Below, in pieces: positions 55,898 to 63,799 of a stretch of DNA of 64,000 nt; the stretch's first letter is position 1, and each line of letters begins with the position of its first letter. Both the position numbers and the translations under genes were made by a program. The stretch comes from Bacillota bacterium. Its GTDB lineage: Bacteria > Bacillota > Clostridia > Lachnospirales > Lachnospiraceae. The notes beneath the pieces are model-generated. The model saw only the letters and a program-made list of their open reading frames with translations, did no database searches and was not told where the DNA came from. Where the stretch lies: the NCBI GenBank assembly GCA_023407575.1, contig JAEYLX010000070.1, positions 53,998-117,997 of the forward strand, written 5' to 3'.

Positions 55898-56884
55898 ATT
55901 TGCTGTAGTTAAAGGGATGCTTATAAGGAATAATAATTAAAAACGGTTAATTATAAGTAGTATATTTAATTGACTGTTATGTAAAAATATGTTATTCTTT
56001 AGTAGCAGGGGGTTACATAGTTTCTAAATCAACACTTCTATAGTTATGCTCCCATCACAGAATTATTGATTTATAAATTTTAGACCGAACCTATGTAACC
56101 TCTTGTAAACTATTTTATTCCCCAGTACATCTGAAAAGCCAAGAGCATGAAAAGGAAAGAGACTGTATCTATTAGGAGGTAGCAGTCTTTTTTCTTGTAA
56201 CAAAAAGAAGAAATTGAGTGGGATAGGATTAGCTTTATTTGTAGCTCTTTTGTTTAGAATATAGCGGACTATAGTATTTGATATTATTTATGGGATATAT
56301 ACTAAATGGCTAATTGAATAAAAATCTGATAAATGAATAATAACTGCTGTAACATGGTGATTTTCTTAGGCATAAACTTCTTCCTTTTAAAATAAATACT
56401 CATTAGACTGTTGTAATTTCTCACAGAATTCTAACGAGTATTTTACAAATAAGTATTAGAGGATAAAGGCGTTGTTAAGTACCAAGAGTCAGAAAAAAAG
56501 ATTTAAACCGGTTGATGCTAATTATATAAAAGTAGATGCATCAGATAAATTGGATATGATGTTATTGGATAAGTCATATGAAATAATGCATAAAGTTGGA
56601 AATAAGTTATTTGAATTAAAGAGAGCCTGATTTCTCGAGGAATATTGAAATAGTCAGCAATGAAAAAGATAAAGCTGAACAAACTTATAACCACATTACA
56701 TACGAGTATTATAATCTTAAACGGCATAAAAGTAATGGAAACAGATTATCATAGATAATAAAACAAAATAACAACTAACAGTTGATTGAACAACAAATGA
56801 TTGTTTGTTGATGTTAATTCCTTTACATTTTATAATATAGCTACAAGTGCTTGTAAAAATTATTATAAGAACGGAGGAATGTTT
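55898..56884. other. About 1 kb of decayed accessory DNA
   Basis: No intact gene of normal size is seen. Recognisable elements are an inverted repeat GGTTACATAG/CTATGTAACC (56011-56020, 56091-56100), a terminator-like hairpin at 56160-56193 (AGACTG/CAGTCT followed by T), and a short 53-codon frame at 56472-56630. It lies between two XRE genes and looks like eroded mobile-element or phage DNA. Confidence 0.5.
56472..56630 (+). pseudogene. Short ORF or gene remnant
   Basis: A 52-residue frame from TTG 56472 to TGA 56628-56630 (…DKSYEIMHKVGNKLFELKRA). It has a weak AAAGG site, and nothing after the stop continues it clearly. It may be the N-terminal or middle piece of an eroded gene; its origin is not recognised. 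Confidence 0.3.
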
Positions 56885-57970
56885 GTGGTTATAAAAATAG
56901 GTGAAAAAATAAGGGAATTGCGAAAAAAGGCTGATGTTAATCAGGAAAGATTTGCAGAATATTTAGGTGTTACGGCGCAAGCTGTGAGCAAATGGGAAGT
57001 CGAGGGCTGTTATCCTGATATAGAGCTTCTTCCGTCAATCGCGAATTTTTTCAATGTAAGTATTGATGAACTGATGTGTTTTGATGTTATGAAAAATCAG
57101 GAAAAGATTGATATGATTATTAAACAAGCGGGGCCTGAGAGGAGCAAAAATTGGTTTGATGGCACAATAATTGAAATGCTTAGAAACGCTGTTCAGGAAT
57201 ATCCGAATAACTACGATTTGTTGTACTGTCTTGCGAAAACTTTATGTTTTACCAAAAAGTCAGAAAAAGAGAAACAGAATAATATACGAGAATCTATATC
57301 AATTTGCACACGTATTTTGAGTGATTGCGCAGATGACAATTTACGTTTTCGTTCGCTTCAAGTTCTTGCACGTGGTTATAAAGATATAGGTGAAAAAGAA
57401 AAAGCTGTTGAAACAGCAAACAGATTGCCACTTGCACGTGATTCGCGAGATATGGTGCTTCCAGAAATACTTGACGGTGAAGCGAAATCTAATCAGATTG
57501 TTCAAAATATATGGATGTTATCGGATATGTTTGAATATTTAATTGAAAATCTTGCAAACACCAAATATATGGATAATTCAGAAAAGAGAGTAGAACTGTT
57601 TAAAAAGCTCGTAAGTATTGAAGAAATACTGCACGAAAATAATGATTATATTTATGAAACATTAAGGTTACGAGCAGTTTATTATTGGCTTTCTGAAGAT
57701 TATTTAAAACTGAAAGATTATGACAAAGCGCTTGACTGTATAGAACAGTTTGCAAAATATAGCGTAAAATATGACACTCTACCGGAAGTATCAACGTACA
57801 CATCGATTATTTTTCAAGGACAGACCTGTCCTAAAAATAAGGACCTTGATATAAAATCTACGGCGTCAGGCTCAAAAGAATACTTAGTATCAAGAGAAAT
57901 TTTTGCTCCGGTACGCAAACACGTAAGATTTAAGGCAGTTATAACTGAACTTGAAAAACATATAAAATAA
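56885..57970 (+). CDS. XRE-family regulator with helical repeat C-terminus
   Basis: A 361-residue protein from GTG 56885 (GGAGG lies 7 nt upstream; the longer frame from 56801 has no ribosome site). Residues 1-65 are an HTH_XRE domain (KIGEKIRELRKKADVNQERFAEYLGVTAQAVSKWEVEG). The remaining 290 residues are helical and TPR-like (YPNNYDLLYCLAKTL; LQVLARGYKDIGEKEKAVETANRL; YDKALDCIEQFAKY), resembling Lachnospiraceae regulators with peptide-sensing or protein-binding repeats (RRNPP-like plan). Its target and ligand are not evident. Base use is similar to neighbours. Confidence 0.83.
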   Translation: MVIKIGEKIRELRKKADVNQERFAEYLGVTAQAVSKWEVEGCYPDIELLPSIANFFNVSIDELMCFDVMKNQEKIDMIIKQAGPERSKNWFDGTIIEMLRNAVQEYPNNYDLLYCLAKTLCFTKKSEKEKQNNIRESISICTRILSDCADDNLRFRSLQVLARGYKDIGEKEKAVETANRLPLARDSRDMVLPEILDGEAKSNQIVQNIWMLSDMFEYLIENLANTKYMDNSEKRVELFKKLVSIEEILHENNDYIYETLRLRAVYYWLSEDYLKLKDYDKALDCIEQFAKYSVKYDTLPEVSTYTSIIFQGQTCPKNKDLDIKSTASGSKEYLVSREIFAPVRKHVRFKAVITELEKHIK

Positions 57971-58137
57971 GTATTTAGCATGACACTTTATCTTTTCCGG
58001 TTACAGCATAATTAGTTTCATTATATAGACCAACTGGAATGAATAAAAAATTGTATTTCATTATTTAGTTCATGCAAGGCGGTAGTGGCAAGCGGAAGCG
58101 CGCCAAGAGTTTATCTGTAACTACAAATTTCTGCACT

Positions 58138-58179
58138 AAAAAAGCGATTAAGCAAGTTATTATACTTAATCGCTTTTTT
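58138..58179. terminator. Bidirectional 15-bp terminator
   Basis: AAAAAAGCGATTAAG (58138-58152) pairs perfectly with 58165-58179, ending in TTTTTT. It separates the XRE gene from the leftward tRNA-Leu. Confidence 0.85.
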
Positions 58180-58237
58180 CATTTAGTCAAAATAAACTGT
58201 TAGAGCAAATCGCCTATAAAATAGACAGGGTTCTAAG

Positions 58238-58321
58238 TGCAGTTGAGGGGACTTGAACCCCTACCCAGTTACCCGGACTAGAACCTGAATCTAGCGCGTA
58301 TGCCAATTCCGCCACAACTGC
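58238..58321 (-). tRNA. tRNA-Leu (anticodon CAG)
   Basis: A complete tRNA of 84 nt on the minus strand. The acceptor stem GCAGTTG pairs with CAACTGC, with discriminator A. The anticodon stem CTAGA/TCTAG holds the loop TTCAGGT, giving CAG. A variable arm is present, as expected for Leu. CCA is not encoded. It reads CUG. Confidence 0.92.
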
Positions 58322-58566
58322 ATGTATATTTCGTGTTTACGGCACGAACTTGATTATATCACAGTGACTAGGCAATTTCAACTAAAATATTAAGCCATAT
58401 AGCAATATTATCCTCTATAATTCAAGCTCTTTATTTAATACAAATAATACCAATAAACAAAAATATGCATGACTGAAAGTCTACATATAACTTTAGTAAT
58501 ATAATCCAATATCTTAAGAAAAAGTCTTGACATCTTTGCTTTAGCGTATTAAAATAACTAAAGTAT

Positions 58567-58638
58567 TCCTCGATAGCTCAATGGTAGAGCACACGGCTGT
58601 TAACCGTGGGGTTGTAGGTTCGAGCCCTACTCGGGGAG
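58567..58638 (+). tRNA. tRNA-Asn (anticodon GTT)
   Basis: A 72-nt tRNA. Acceptor TCCTCGA pairs with TCGGGGA (one G-T pair), discriminator G. The anticodon loop CTGTTAA between CACGG and CCGTG gives GTT. The T-arm is GTAGGTTCGAGCCCTAC. CCA is not encoded. Confidence 0.93.
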
Positions 58639-58759
58639 TTATTTTTTTATCAAGACGCAGTGATTGTGCGTCTTATTTTTTTGCATAAATATTTCTTGTT
58701 TCGGAAAATATAAGTATCAAATCGGTACAATAATATGTTTTTGTAGAAAAGAGGTAAAT

Positions 58760-60313
58760 ATGCAGACAATCTGGAAAGAAAATGGAGTATTTGATGGAAA
58801 TGCTAAGGAACGAGGAGAATCCTTATGGGTACAAAAACATATTAGATATGACGGGCAGAAAACGGAAAAACCACATCGTCCCGAATTACAGGGAGACATT
58901 AGTCCAGAAGTTGCAGTAATAGGTGCCGGACTTGCCGGAGTTCTCACTGCTTATTTCCTTCAGCAGAAGGGTATTTCAGTAGCTCTAATAGAATGTAAGG
59001 AAACGGGAAGTGGAATTACAGGTAACACTACGGCTAAGATTTCTTCCCAACATGGTCTGATTTATCATAAGCTTATGACTTATAAGGGTGAAGAATTGGC
59101 GTGGGAATATGCCGCAGGCAATCAGAAGGCGATTGAGATGTTTGAGGAAATTATTAATGAAGAGAAGATAGATTGTGATTTTCAAACATTACCAGCTTAT
59201 TTATATACCTTACAGGATGATGGTAAGCTTCGAAAAGAGGTAGATGCCGCAAGAAAATTAGGATTACCCGCAGTTCTGACAAAAGAAACGACTCTTCCTT
59301 TTCAGGTTAAGTCCGCAATGCGTTTTGATCGTCAAGCCCAGTTTCATCCGCTTAAGTTTATTGATGGTATAGCAAAGAAACTTACAATTTATGAAAATAC
59401 AAGAGTAACCGAAATTTGTAGTGATGGTTTAATCATAACAGACAAAGGCAGAGTGAATGCTAAAAGCATTGTTATTACAACTCATTACCCCTTTATCAAT
59501 GCTCCGGGGTATTATTTCTTTAAAATGCATCAAGAAAGACAATATGTTGCTGCCATACTAGGTGAGGACATTGAGAATAAGGCACGTCTAGATGGTATGT
59601 ATTTGGATGCAGACCCAAATGGTTTTTCATTTCGTAATTATAAGGAATATCTACTACTTGGTGGAGGAAAGCATAGAACGGGTGAGACAAAACCGCTGGA
59701 TGCCTATGCAAAACTAGAGGAAGCTGCTAGGCGGTGGTACCCAAATTCTAATATTAAATACACATGGTCTAATCAGGATTGTATGACACCTGACTCCATC
59801 CCTTATATCGGCAGATATTCTGTTAATACGCCAAATATCTATGTGGCTACGGGATTTAATAAATGGGGAATGACAACCTCTATGTTAGCAGCAATGATTA
59901 TTACAGATAAAATCATGGGGCGTAAAAATGTCTATCATAAGGTGTTTAATCCACGTAGGTTATTCTTCTCTGGAAGCAAAGTATTTGTAAAAGACGCTGC
60001 TATAATTTCTAAAAGTCTCTTAGTAGAGCATCTGAAAATTACCAAGGATAAATTAAAAGATATTGAGCCAGGAAAAGCAGGTATTATAAGCAAAGATGGA
60101 CAGAAGGTAGGCGTTTATCGTGATTTAAATCAGCGATATTATTTTATCTCTACGAAATGTCCACATTTGGGCTGTAGTTTAGAGTGGAATCCAAATGAAC
60201 TTACCTGGGATTGCCCTTGTCATGGTTCGCGTTTTGATTATCATGGTAAATTAATTAGTAATCCAGCTATGAGGGATGTGTTTGATGCCTGTGTCAGAAA
60301 GAAGAAAGAGTAG
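58760..60313 (+). CDS. FAD-dependent oxidoreductase with C-terminal Rieske domain
   Basis: A 517-residue protein. The N-terminal DAO-type FAD domain has EVAVIGAGLAGVLTAYFLQQ (dinucleotide loop) and TGNTTAKISSQHG. A Rieske [2Fe-2S] domain follows at about 430-510, with CPHLGCSLEWNPNELTWDCPC and the CxH...CxxH ligands complete. This fusion family is widely found in bacteria; its substrate is uncertain. The start at 58760 follows AGAGG; the longer frame begins in the tRNA-proximal DNA without a ribosome site. The gene follows tRNA-Asn by about 120 bp. Confidence 0.88.
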   Translation: MQTIWKENGVFDGNAKERGESLWVQKHIRYDGQKTEKPHRPELQGDISPEVAVIGAGLAGVLTAYFLQQKGISVALIECKETGSGITGNTTAKISSQHGLIYHKLMTYKGEELAWEYAAGNQKAIEMFEEIINEEKIDCDFQTLPAYLYTLQDDGKLRKEVDAARKLGLPAVLTKETTLPFQVKSAMRFDRQAQFHPLKFIDGIAKKLTIYENTRVTEICSDGLIITDKGRVNAKSIVITTHYPFINAPGYYFFKMHQERQYVAAILGEDIENKARLDGMYLDADPNGFSFRNYKEYLLLGGGKHRTGETKPLDAYAKLEEAARRWYPNSNIKYTWSNQDCMTPDSIPYIGRYSVNTPNIYVATGFNKWGMTTSMLAAMIITDKIMGRKNVYHKVFNPRRLFFSGSKVFVKDAAIISKSLLVEHLKITKDKLKDIEPGKAGIISKDGQKVGVYRDLNQRYYFISTKCPHLGCSLEWNPNELTWDCPCHGSRFDYHGKLISNPAMRDVFDACVRKKKE

Positions 60314-60582
60314 TATGCATTAACGTATTATATAGGCTGGATAAACTCTATAAATATATTAAATACTAGAACGATTACAGGATATAGTTACAAAGGAACA
60401 ATCTGTAAGAGAAGGATATATAAATAAGCAGACTTCAAAATAATTATAAAAAAGTGACATAACTTAAAAAAATATGTTGCAATCACTATTAGTTCTTGTT
60501 ATAATATAATTCGTTCGCTGGACATTACTAGTGAACAAATCAGTATAAATCAATGAAATAATTGACTGATTAATAGGGTTTT

Positions 60583-60666
60583 GCAGTCGTGGCGGAATTG
60601 GCATACGCGCTAGACTAAGGATCTAGTCCGGGTTTCTGGGTAGGGGTTCAAGTCCCCTCGACTGCA
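60583..60666 (+). tRNA. tRNA-Leu (anticodon AAG)
   Basis: A 84-nt tRNA with acceptor GCAGTCG/CGACTGC and discriminator A. The anticodon stem CTAGA/TCTAG encloses CTAAGGA, giving AAG (A34, reading CUU and, if A34 is deaminated, CUC). It is highly similar to the tRNA-Leu(CAG) at 58238-58321, in opposite orientation. An integrase begins 130 bp past its 3' end, as in tRNA-integrated prophages. Confidence 0.92.
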
Positions 60667-60680
60667 GTAAGTACACTTGA

Positions 60681-60708
60681 AAACACTACATCTGTGGTGT
60701 TTTTTTGT
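60681..60708 (+). terminator. Terminator after tRNA-Leu(AAG)
   Basis: A 9-bp stem (AAACACTAC with GTGGTGTTT, one wobble) and loop ATCT, followed by TTTTTT. Confidence 0.8.
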
Positions 60709-60738
60709 TTTGTTATAAGTTGGATTATTATTCCTCAC

Positions 60739-60779
60739 CGCGCTAGATTTTAGTTAATTAATTTAGTTAATCTAGTGCG
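60739..60779. repeat. Hairpin between tRNA-Leu and the integrase stub
   Basis: CGCGCTAGATT (60739-60749) pairs with AATCTAGTGCG (60769-60779) with one wobble, with a repeat of TTAGTTAA inside. Its left arm shares CGCGCTAGA with the tRNA-Leu anticodon arm, which may be coincidence. Confidence 0.5.
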
Positions 60780-60795
60780 ATGAAAGGATGATGTT

Positions 60796-62364
60796 ATGAA
60801 AAAGATTTCTATGAAAGTTAATCTGGAAGATATGTCTATTAAGGATGCATTTAATATTTATATTCGGAAATGCATCGTCAAAAATTTATCCAAACAAACA
60901 ATTACTACTTACAAAGTCCACTATGCTGTATTTGAGAAGTATTATGGAACAGAGACTTTAATAGTTAATATTGAGGAGAATATGATTGATAATTTTATTT
61001 TGTATCTTCGAGATAATAACGAATGCAATGACGTTATTATAAATTCATATTTAAGAACGATTAGAGCCTTTTTATATTTCCTTATGGATGCAGGATATAT
61101 AGATAAGTTTACAATCCACATTACTAAAGTTGACAAGAAACTCAAACCGACATATACAGAGGATGAATTAAAGCTGCTTTTAAAAAAGCCGAATGTTAAA
61201 AAGTGTGACTTTATTGAATACCGTATGTGGGTGTTTTCGAATTATTTATTAGGTACAGGGAATAGGATATCATCAGCCTTAAATCTCTTAATATGTGATA
61301 TAGATTTCGGTTGTGACGCACAGACACCATCTAGGAAAACAGCCGTTAGCTATTCGGAGGAAACGAAGGCAAGCGTAGAAAATCGTAAGAAAATAAATAA
61401 GGCTATAAGCAGTTATGATCTACTGGTACAACAGTTAAACAGCCTAGTAACCCACTCCTTCGGTGTTTATAAGACCGACGCAAAACAGCCTGACGGTACA
61501 GTTATATATTACATGCATGATAAACCTACGCTAGAGACTTCGGTGAAAATATGGAAACAAACAATAGATGCTTTTGCAGTAAGTACAGATGGAGGTGTAA
61601 CTTATACCGCCGGATTTGACGTTGAAGGAAATGCAGTTGTTAATTTTTTGTCAGCTATTGGTATAAATGCAGATTGGGTAAGACTTGGTAAGTTATTATC
61701 AACATCCGGAGCAACTTTAATTGACATGGAAAAAGGCATTGCAAACTCCGACAACTTCGGAGCTGCTGATAATGTAGCTAATGGATACCCATTAAAGATA
61801 CCATTTAACATAGATGCTAATGTTTCCGAAATCAACCAAGTATTGCTTAAATGGACCATAGATAAATTTAGAACCTACTCAACTACTGCTTCAAGCGGAG
61901 GAGGTACAAGCACAACAAGTGCTACCGGCGAATCTATGATCGTGGTAAGTCCGCTAACCGGTAATTTTTCAACAGAAGTAGCTGGTGGAAAATCCACAAG
62001 CACCGGACCTAAGGCAGCATTAAGTGGAGGATCTCATACTCATACTTATTCAGTAGATGACCATAGCCACAATTTTAGTGTAAATCACGGTCACATCGCT
62101 TTTGATAACGGACATAGTCATAGTTTTTCAACTCCATCCCATACACACGGATTGAATTTTGGAATAATGGAAACGAGTGTTTCGGGCAACACAATAGAAA
62201 TATATATAGACGATGTTTTACGTGCAACCGCAAATGACACTCAAGGCATTGTTAATCTTACAACATGGATAACAACCCCGGGATGGCATCTGATAGAAAT
62301 GAGATCAACTACATTAAAACGAATATCAGCGCAAATCAGTATAAAGTCTTATATACATATGTAA
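60796..62364 (+). CDS. In-frame fusion of truncated tyrosine integrase and phage tail C-terminus
   Basis: A 522-residue ORF that joins two unrelated parts. Residues 1-171 are a tyrosine recombinase: SAM-like core-binding domain (NLSKQTITTYKVHYAVF) and the start of the catalytic domain with the Arg-I motif GTGNRISSALNLLICDIDF. The other catalytic residues (Lys, HxxR, His and Tyr) are absent. From about residue 172 (near base 61310) the sequence changes to a phage structural type: TDGGVTYTAGFDVEGN, then a His-rich GGSHTHTYSVDDHSHNF region (about residues 412-452), and an IDDVLRA...TPGWHLIEMRST ending typical of tail or minor structural proteins. This looks like a deletion that fused both ends of a prophage. 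The protein is not likely to be an active recombinase. Confidence 0.8.
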   Translation: MKKISMKVNLEDMSIKDAFNIYIRKCIVKNLSKQTITTYKVHYAVFEKYYGTETLIVNIEENMIDNFILYLRDNNECNDVIINSYLRTIRAFLYFLMDAGYIDKFTIHITKVDKKLKPTYTEDELKLLLKKPNVKKCDFIEYRMWVFSNYLLGTGNRISSALNLLICDIDFGCDAQTPSRKTAVSYSEETKASVENRKKINKAISSYDLLVQQLNSLVTHSFGVYKTDAKQPDGTVIYYMHDKPTLETSVKIWKQTIDAFAVSTDGGVTYTAGFDVEGNAVVNFLSAIGINADWVRLGKLLSTSGATLIDMEKGIANSDNFGAADNVANGYPLKIPFNIDANVSEINQVLLKWTIDKFRTYSTTASSGGGTSTTSATGESMIVVSPLTGNFSTEVAGGKSTSTGPKAALSGGSHTHTYSVDDHSHNFSVNHGHIAFDNGHSHSFSTPSHTHGLNFGIMETSVSGNTIEIYIDDVLRATANDTQGIVNLTTWITTPGWHLIEMRSTTLKRISAQISIKSYIHM

Positions 62365-62379
62365 GGAGGATGCTTATAG

Positions 62380-62442
62380 ATGAGTAGGCAGGAGATTAAG
62401 AATTTAAAGCAAAAATATCCTGATCTATGTATATTAAAGTAG
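62380..62442 (+). CDS. 20-codon ORF after the tail fusion
   Basis: ATG 62380 follows AAGGAGG by 9 nt and the frame ends at TAG 62440-62442 (MSRQEIKNLKQKYPDLCILK). It is probably the truncated start of a phage gene that lay after the tail gene; it may still be translated. Confidence 0.4.
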   Translation: MSRQEIKNLKQKYPDLCILK

Positions 62443-62507
62443 TTGGTATGCCTAGTATATATAAGGTGACTCCTTAGTAAAAGTAAGTACATCAAGTACG
62501 GTATAGC

Positions 62508-62711
62508 CTAAAAGCCGAATATGGGTAAAAAGGCCAATATAAACACGACAAAAACAAAAACTAAAACACAAGTCGTAACCACTTTTTCGAGCTTACTAAG
62601 AGGTTCATATCCTGGTATTGGATTGTTACAATAGATACAGCAACCTTTGTGTATTTGTAAAATTTCTTTACAATATGGGCAGAGTCTAACACGGTAAGCA
62701 TAAATGTTAAT
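62508..62711 (-). CDS. Zinc-ribbon membrane microprotein, apparent AUU start
   Basis: A 67-residue protein with two CxxC pairs (LCPYCKEI; CCIYC) forming a zinc ribbon, a short polar linker, and one C-terminal membrane helix (VVTTCVLVFVFVVFILAFL). There is no ATG, GTG or TTG start. ATT at 62711 lies 7 nt after GGAGG, exactly the distance of the ATG in the neighbouring paralogue (62750-62959). It is either AUU-initiated or has lost its start. Expression is unproven. Confidence 0.55.
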   Translation of the reverse strand: MNIYAYRVRLCPYCKEILQIHKGCCIYCNNPIPGYEPLSKLEKVVTTCVLVFVFVVFILAFLPIFGF

Positions 62712-62749
62712 AATAGCACCTCCTTAGTAAATTAAATTTTAACATAGAT

Positions 62750-62959
62750 TTAATTATGCAACCTTCCAAGTACAGGGTCAAATAACTCAAAATAAATAAC
62801 AATTGATAAAACGAAGATAATACTTGCAATTAATAAACCCATATATAGCTTACGATGTTTTTCGAATTGATCTTCTATAGGATAACAGCAATTAGCGCAA
62901 TGATTGTTTTTTAATCGTAAAGGATGACCACAAAAAGGGCACATGGGAACTCTGTACAT
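62750..62959 (-). CDS. Zinc-ribbon membrane microprotein
   Basis: A 69-residue protein: CPFCGHPLRLKNNHCANCC zinc ribbon at residues 7-25 and a membrane helix at about 40-60 (LYMGLLIASIIFVLSIVIYF). AAGGAGG lies 7 nt before the ATG. It is a tandem paralogue of the microprotein to its left (62508-62711). Function unknown; similar small zinc-ribbon proteins often sit in accessory DNA and may regulate or anchor partners at the membrane. Confidence 0.75.
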   Translation of the reverse strand: MYRVPMCPFCGHPLRLKNNHCANCCYPIEDQFEKHRKLYMGLLIASIIFVLSIVIYFELFDPVLGRLHN

Positions 62960-63073
62960 GATAAAACCTCCTTAGTAAATGTAAAGTAAGTATAGTATAA
63001 ATTGGTAGATTATTCAAGATTCAGCTAGCAACCATAGCGAATATAGGAATATTTTGTAGCACATTGACAATTG

Positions 63074-63715
63074 AATATTGATAGTTGGTAAAATATATGA
63101 TACAATATGGATAAAATTGTACGAAAGAGGAAAATTATGATAAATAATATTATAATATTTTTATCCGGTATTGCTTTTCAAAATATAATGCTTTGTATTA
63201 CAGCAATTATTACTGTTACAATTTATTACAACCAAATGATAGAAAAAAGGAAAACAGCATATAGAATAATATATCTTCAAATACAATCAATAAAAGAGAA
63301 TTCAGAAAAAATTAGGGATTGCTTTGAATCAAAAATTAAATTTGATGTTGATAATTTTTGGGAAACTATTAATATACTTGAATTTAATGAATGGAACAAG
63401 TACAATCATTATTTTTATCATGGGTTAACTAGCGGTGAATTTCAAAGCATAAGTAATTATTATAACCATGCATCATCTATGGACGGGTCATATAGAGAAA
63501 TTAGAAACGCCACACTGTATATTTTTAATGAATTCTACGGAAAAAACTCAAACAACTCGAATGATTCAACAGTTTGTAATATTACTGTACCAGGGACGAT
63601 GTCAAATGCAATTATAAAGCAATATGATCGATTAAAAGAGATGGAGAAATGCTTACCACTGGAAAAGTTAAAAAAATATTAATTATAAAATATAAAGCTA
63701 CCAACTATCAATATT
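63074..63715. repeat. 17-bp perfect inverted repeats framing a small membrane gene
   Basis: AATATTGATAGTTGGTA (63074-63090) and its exact complement (63699-63715) flank the gene at 63137-63682. The two arms are not continued on either side. The 642-bp unit looks like a gene cassette or a MITE-like module. Confidence 0.75.
63137..63682 (+). CDS. Small membrane protein in an inverted-repeat cassette
   Basis: A 181-residue protein I do not recognise. One N-terminal membrane helix (residues about 5-30, IIIFLSGIAFQNIMLCITAIITV) is followed by a cytosolic helical domain (EKRKTAYRIIYLQIQSIKEN). Start at 63137 follows AGAGG; the ATG at 63107 has no site. No catalytic motif. Its place beside mobile-element DNA and within inverted repeats suggests a cargo gene; an abortive-infection or membrane-effector role is possible but unproven. 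Confidence 0.65.
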   Translation: MINNIIIFLSGIAFQNIMLCITAIITVTIYYNQMIEKRKTAYRIIYLQIQSIKENSEKIRDCFESKIKFDVDNFWETINILEFNEWNKYNHYFYHGLTSGEFQSISNYYNHASSMDGSYREIRNATLYIFNEFYGKNSNNSNDSTVCNITVPGTMSNAIIKQYDRLKEMEKCLPLEKLKKY

Positions 63716-63799
63716 GATATGATACCTCTTAAGTAGACAAGAGAAATAACAAAAATCTTGGACTTGTCAACATTTTTTAGACACAAAGTTAGGTTAATT

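Larger units (their letters stand above)
62468..62985 (-). repeat. Three copies of a ribosome-site leader (CTCCTTAGTAAA on the plus strand)
   Basis: CTCCTTAGTAAA occurs near 62470, 62719 and 62970. The last two are the minus-strand ribosome sites of the two zinc-ribbon genes. The first has no gene behind it, so it may mark a third lost copy. Confidence 0.6.

Noticed and set aside
60583..62364. Duplicate attachment site (attR) of the prophage
   Set aside because: The 3' tRNA-Leu sequence was not found again downstream to 64000; the other tRNA-Leu copy is a gene, not an att copy.
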